From Victivallaceae bacterium (GTDB lineage Bacteria; Verrucomicrobiota; Lentisphaeria; Victivallales; Victivallaceae), in contig JAQUOK010000120.1 in assembly GCA_028717165.1 (NCBI GenBank), positions 1 through 7,859 on the forward strand: a stretch of DNA of 7,859 nt, read 5' to 3'. Positions 5,543 through 7,859 of the stretch are shown piece by piece. Both the position numbers and the translations under genes were made by a program. Position 1 is the stretch's first letter. Every line of letters starts with the position of its first letter. Under the pieces are notes generated by a model, which did not search any database, had not been told where the DNA came from, and saw only the letters and a program-made list of their open reading frames with translations.

Positions 5543-6364
5543 ATGCTGAAAACTCTGTGTCTGACAATTATAATAATTGCCGTATCTTACCTGGTCGTTA
5601 TCCTTATCCTGTTTTTCAGCCAGAAAAAGATGATTTTTTTCCCGTCGGGCAATATGGCCGGCACTCCGGCGGAAACAGGCGTCGTTTTTGAGGATGTTTA
5701 TTTCCGCACCGGGGACGGGGTTACATTGAACGGCTGGTTCATACCCGCTGAACGCGCCGAATATACGGTTTTATTCTGTCACGGCAACGGCGGCAATATT
5801 TCCCACCGTCTTGATTCCATTGCGTTGTTCAATCAACTGCCCGCCGGTCTTTTTATTTTTGATTACCGGAGCTACGGAAAAAGCGGCGGAAAAATTGCGG
5901 GAGATGAGGATTTATACCGGGATGTCAAGGCGGGATGGCGCTATCTGACCGAAACCCGTAATATCGCGCCGGGGAAAATAATAATTCTCGGCCGTTCGCT
6001 CGGCGGCGCCATTGCCGCACATGCCGCCGCAGAAAATCCGGCCGGGGGCTTGATCCTGGAATCGACTTTTTCATCTTTACCGGCAATAGCAAAGAAAAAA
6101 ATGCCGTGGGTCCCGGCATGGATGCTGAAATATAAACTGTCAACAATTGACAGTCTGGCGAAAGTAAAATGCCCGGTAATGATCATCGGCAGCCCTGACG
6201 ACGAAGTTGTACCGTTTTGCTTCAGCAGTGAATTATTCGCCAAAGCCCCGGAACCGAAAATTTTTCTCAAGTTGACGGGCGGGCACGACGACTGTTATTT
6301 CCTGTGCCGGACGAAATATGTTTCGGCTTTGCGAAAATTCTTTGAAATTGTCGGTAAACAGTAG
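5543..6364 (+). CDS. Membrane-anchored alpha/beta hydrolase (ABHD13/Bem46/YfhR-like)
   Basis: 273 residues. An N-terminal hydrophobic helix (about 5-26) followed by Q-K-K-M-I-F-F-P is the hallmark of this family and probably anchors the enzyme in the membrane. The hydrolase core shows the oxyanion-hole motif H-G-N-G-G-N (80-85), F-D-Y-R-S-Y-G-K-S-G-G (106-116), the nucleophile elbow G-R-S-L-G-G (Ser152), the acid residue in G-S-P-D-D-E-V-V-P (Asp220) and the catalytic His248 in T-G-G-H-D-D. All triad residues are present, so an active serine hydrolase, probably an esterase or thioesterase, is likely. The substrate is unknown; family members are often annotated only as hydrolases. AGGA (5527-5530) overlaps the HPr stop codon and lies 12 bases before the ATG, so translation may be coupled to HPr. 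glnS follows 44 bp later on the same strand. Confidence 0.9.
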   Translation: MLKTLCLTIIIIAVSYLVVILILFFSQKKMIFFPSGNMAGTPAETGVVFEDVYFRTGDGVTLNGWFIPAERAEYTVLFCHGNGGNISHRLDSIALFNQLPAGLFIFDYRSYGKSGGKIAGDEDLYRDVKAGWRYLTETRNIAPGKIIILGRSLGGAIAAHAAAENPAGGLILESTFSSLPAIAKKKMPWVPAWMLKYKLSTIDSLAKVKCPVMIIGSPDDEVVPFCFSSELFAKAPEPKIFLKLTGGHDDCYFLCRTKYVSALRKFFEIVGKQ

Positions 6365-6408
6365 TACTTTAACATTTTGCATGAATTTATATAATCAGGT
6401 TTACAAAT

Positions 6409-7859
6409 ATGAATACGGAAGAAAAAAAGGCTGAAGCTGTAGATTTTATCCGGGCGATAGTCGCCGAAGATATTAAAAACAATAAACACGGCGGACGGGT
6501 AGAGACCCGCTTCCCTCCAGAACCTAACGGTTATCTCCATATCGGACACGCCAAAGCCATTTGCATTGACTTTAAAATAGCCGAAGAAAACGGCGGAGTC
6601 TGCCATTTGCGCATGGACGATACCAATCCCACCAAGGAAAATATGGAATACGTCGAATCCATAAAAAAAGATGTGAAATGGCTTGGTTTCGATTGGGGAG
6701 AACATTTTTATTACGCCTCCGACTATTTCGAACAGATGTACGAATACGCCGTCGAGCTTATAGAAAGAGGTAAAGCCTACGTCTGTGATCTGTCTCCCGA
6801 AGAATGGGCGGAACATCGCGGCACCCTCACTGAAGCCGGAAAGCTTCCTCCCGGACGCGAGCGTTCAATTGAAGAAAACCTGGAACTTTTCCGGCAGATG
6901 CGTGCCGGAAAATTCGAGGACGGTTCAAAAGTCCTGCGCGCTAAGATTGATATGGCTTCGCCGAATATCCATATGCGGGACCCCGCCATTTACCGTATAC
7001 GCCGTTACCATCACTATCTCCTCGGTGATAAATGGTGCATCTATCCGATGTATGACTTTGCGCATTGTCTTGAGGATTCGATCGAAAATATCACTCACTC
7101 GTTTTGTACGCTGGAATTCGAAATTCACCGGCCGCTCTATGACTGGGTGTTGGACGCGCTTGAACTCGAAAGCCACCCGCAGCAGATAGAATTCGCCCGT
7201 CTCAATTTGAACTACTCCGTCATGAGCAAGCGTAAGCTGCTTGAACTCGTGCAGGGAAAACTGGTTAATGGCTGGGACGACCCCCGCATGCCGACGATCA
7301 GCGGCATGCGGCGGCGCGGTTATACCGCCAAGGCGATCCGCGATTTCTGCGATATCATCGGGGTTACCAAGTTCAACAGCCTGACGGACGTAGCGCTGCT
7401 CGAACATTGCGTCCGCAACGATTTGAACAAGGCGGCTTCGCGTTATCTGGCGGTAATGAATCCGCTCAAAGTCGTTATCGAAAATTTTGCTGAAGATGCG
7501 GTTGAAATGCTTGACGCGGTGAACAATCCCGAAGATCCGGCAGCCGGCGGCCGCAAAGTCCCGTTTGCGCGGGAACTGTATATCGACCGGGATGATTTTA
7601 TGGAAGATCCTCCGAAAAAGTTCTTCCGCCTGGCTCCCGGATGCGAAGTCCGTCTGCGTTACGGCTATTTCATTACCTGCAGGGAAGTCATAAAAGACGA
7701 AAACGGTGAAATCGTGGAATTGCGCTGTACTTACGACCCGGAAACCCGCGGCGGCAGCGCTCCTGACGGACGCAATGTCAGGGGGACTATTCACTGGGTA
7801 TCCGTTAAACACGCGGTAAAAGCGGAAGTCCGCCTTTATGACCGTTTATTTCTCGCAGA
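6409..7859 (+). CDS. glnS: Glutaminyl-tRNA synthetase, partial (C-terminal end missing)
   Basis: 483 codons are present and the frame is still open at the right edge; the E. coli enzyme has about 554 residues, so roughly 70 are missing. It charges tRNA-Gln with glutamine using ATP in the cytoplasm. Class I signatures are clear: P-E-P-N-G-Y-L-H-I-G-H (37-47, the HIGH motif) and V-M-S-K-R-K-L (271-277, the KMSKS equivalent). GlnRS-specific stretches also match the E. coli enzyme closely: L-R-M-D-D-T-N-P, L-R-A-K-I-D-M-A-S-P, W-C-I-Y-P-M-Y-D-F-A-H-C, G-W-D-D-P-R-M-P-T-I-S-G and, in the anticodon-binding barrel, G-x-I-H-W-V-S near the end. These separate it from GluRS. The start is supported by AGG (6397-6399) nine bases upstream and by the family N-terminus. 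It follows the hydrolase gene by 44 bp with no visible terminator and may be read with it. Its presence implies direct glutaminylation rather than reliance on the amidotransferase route alone. Confidence 0.97.
   Translation, partial: MNTEEKKAEAVDFIRAIVAEDIKNNKHGGRVETRFPPEPNGYLHIGHAKAICIDFKIAEENGGVCHLRMDDTNPTKENMEYVESIKKDVKWLGFDWGEHFYYASDYFEQMYEYAVELIERGKAYVCDLSPEEWAEHRGTLTEAGKLPPGRERSIEENLELFRQMRAGKFEDGSKVLRAKIDMASPNIHMRDPAIYRIRRYHHYLLGDKWCIYPMYDFAHCLEDSIENITHSFCTLEFEIHRPLYDWVLDALELESHPQQIEFARLNLNYSVMSKRKLLELVQGKLVNGWDDPRMPTISGMRRRGYTAKAIRDFCDIIGVTKFNSLTDVALLEHCVRNDLNKAASRYLAVMNPLKVVIENFAEDAVEMLDAVNNPEDPAAGGRKVPFARELYIDRDDFMEDPPKKFFRLAPGCEVRLRYGYFITCREVIKDENGEIVELRCTYDPETRGGSAPDGRNVRGTIHWVSVKHAVKAEVRLYDRLFLA

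Noticed and set aside
6365..6408. A search for a terminator between the hydrolase gene and glnS
   Set aside because: There is no stem followed by a T-run in these 44 bases, only AT-rich sequence and the weak glnS ribosome-binding site.
6295..6816. A 173-codon minus-strand frame across the hydrolase-glnS junction
   Set aside because: It overlaps two confident genes on the other strand and its Phe/Ile-rich translation resembles antisense of A-rich codons.
6925..7812. A 295-codon open frame on the minus strand inside glnS
   Set aside because: It lies wholly antisense to a synthetase with every expected motif, and its translation shows no recognisable domain. Long antisense frames like this arise from codon bias.

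Overview
The window is an ordinary-looking bacterial chromosome segment of medium G+C, densely packed with genes and with no mobile element, RNA gene or CRISPR array that I can see. The protein set (a long, EpsC-type serine acetyltransferase, a YicC protein with an SVNRKQLEI motif, a bacterial GlnRS, a GT-C/TPR fusion and a lipoprotein of no recognised family) and the intergenic heptamer repeats fit the PVC superphylum, perhaps a Lentisphaerota/Victivallales gut or environmental bacterium. That assignment is an inference from how the proteins look and is tentative.

Layout. Everything from 1 to 5161 is on the minus strand, and everything from 5244 to the right edge is on the plus strand. The switch is an 82-bp AT-rich divergent promoter region (5162-5243). 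In transcription order the minus-strand genes are: a 677-aa membrane glycosyltransferase-like protein with a C-terminal TPR array (5161-3128); a 160-bp gap with a possible structured element and an AT-rich candidate promoter; a predicted lipoprotein of unknown function (2967-2128); yicC, an endoribonuclease-family gene 16 bp further on (2111-1224); a 93-bp gap filled by tandem heptamer repeats; cysE, serine O-acetyltransferase (1130-195); a 52-bp gap with a degenerate copy of the same repeat; and the start of yggS, a PLP-homeostasis protein cut by the left edge (142-1). The plus-strand genes are: an HPr-like phosphocarrier (5244-5528); a membrane-anchored alpha/beta hydrolase 14 bp later (5543-6364); and glnS, glutaminyl-tRNA synthetase, 44 bp later and cut by the right edge (6409-7859).

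How the genes relate. The lipoprotein-yicC spacing suggests co-transcription, as does the HPr-hydrolase-glnS spacing, but neither group forms a known pathway. cysE and yggS are loosely linked through sulfur amino-acid and PLP metabolism. No undescribed multi-gene system stands out. The items most worth a second look are the paired heptamer repeats that abut the yggS start codon, the HPr protein with two G-[IL]-H-C-R motifs, the possible three-way-junction element at 3073-3119, and the unassigned lipoprotein.
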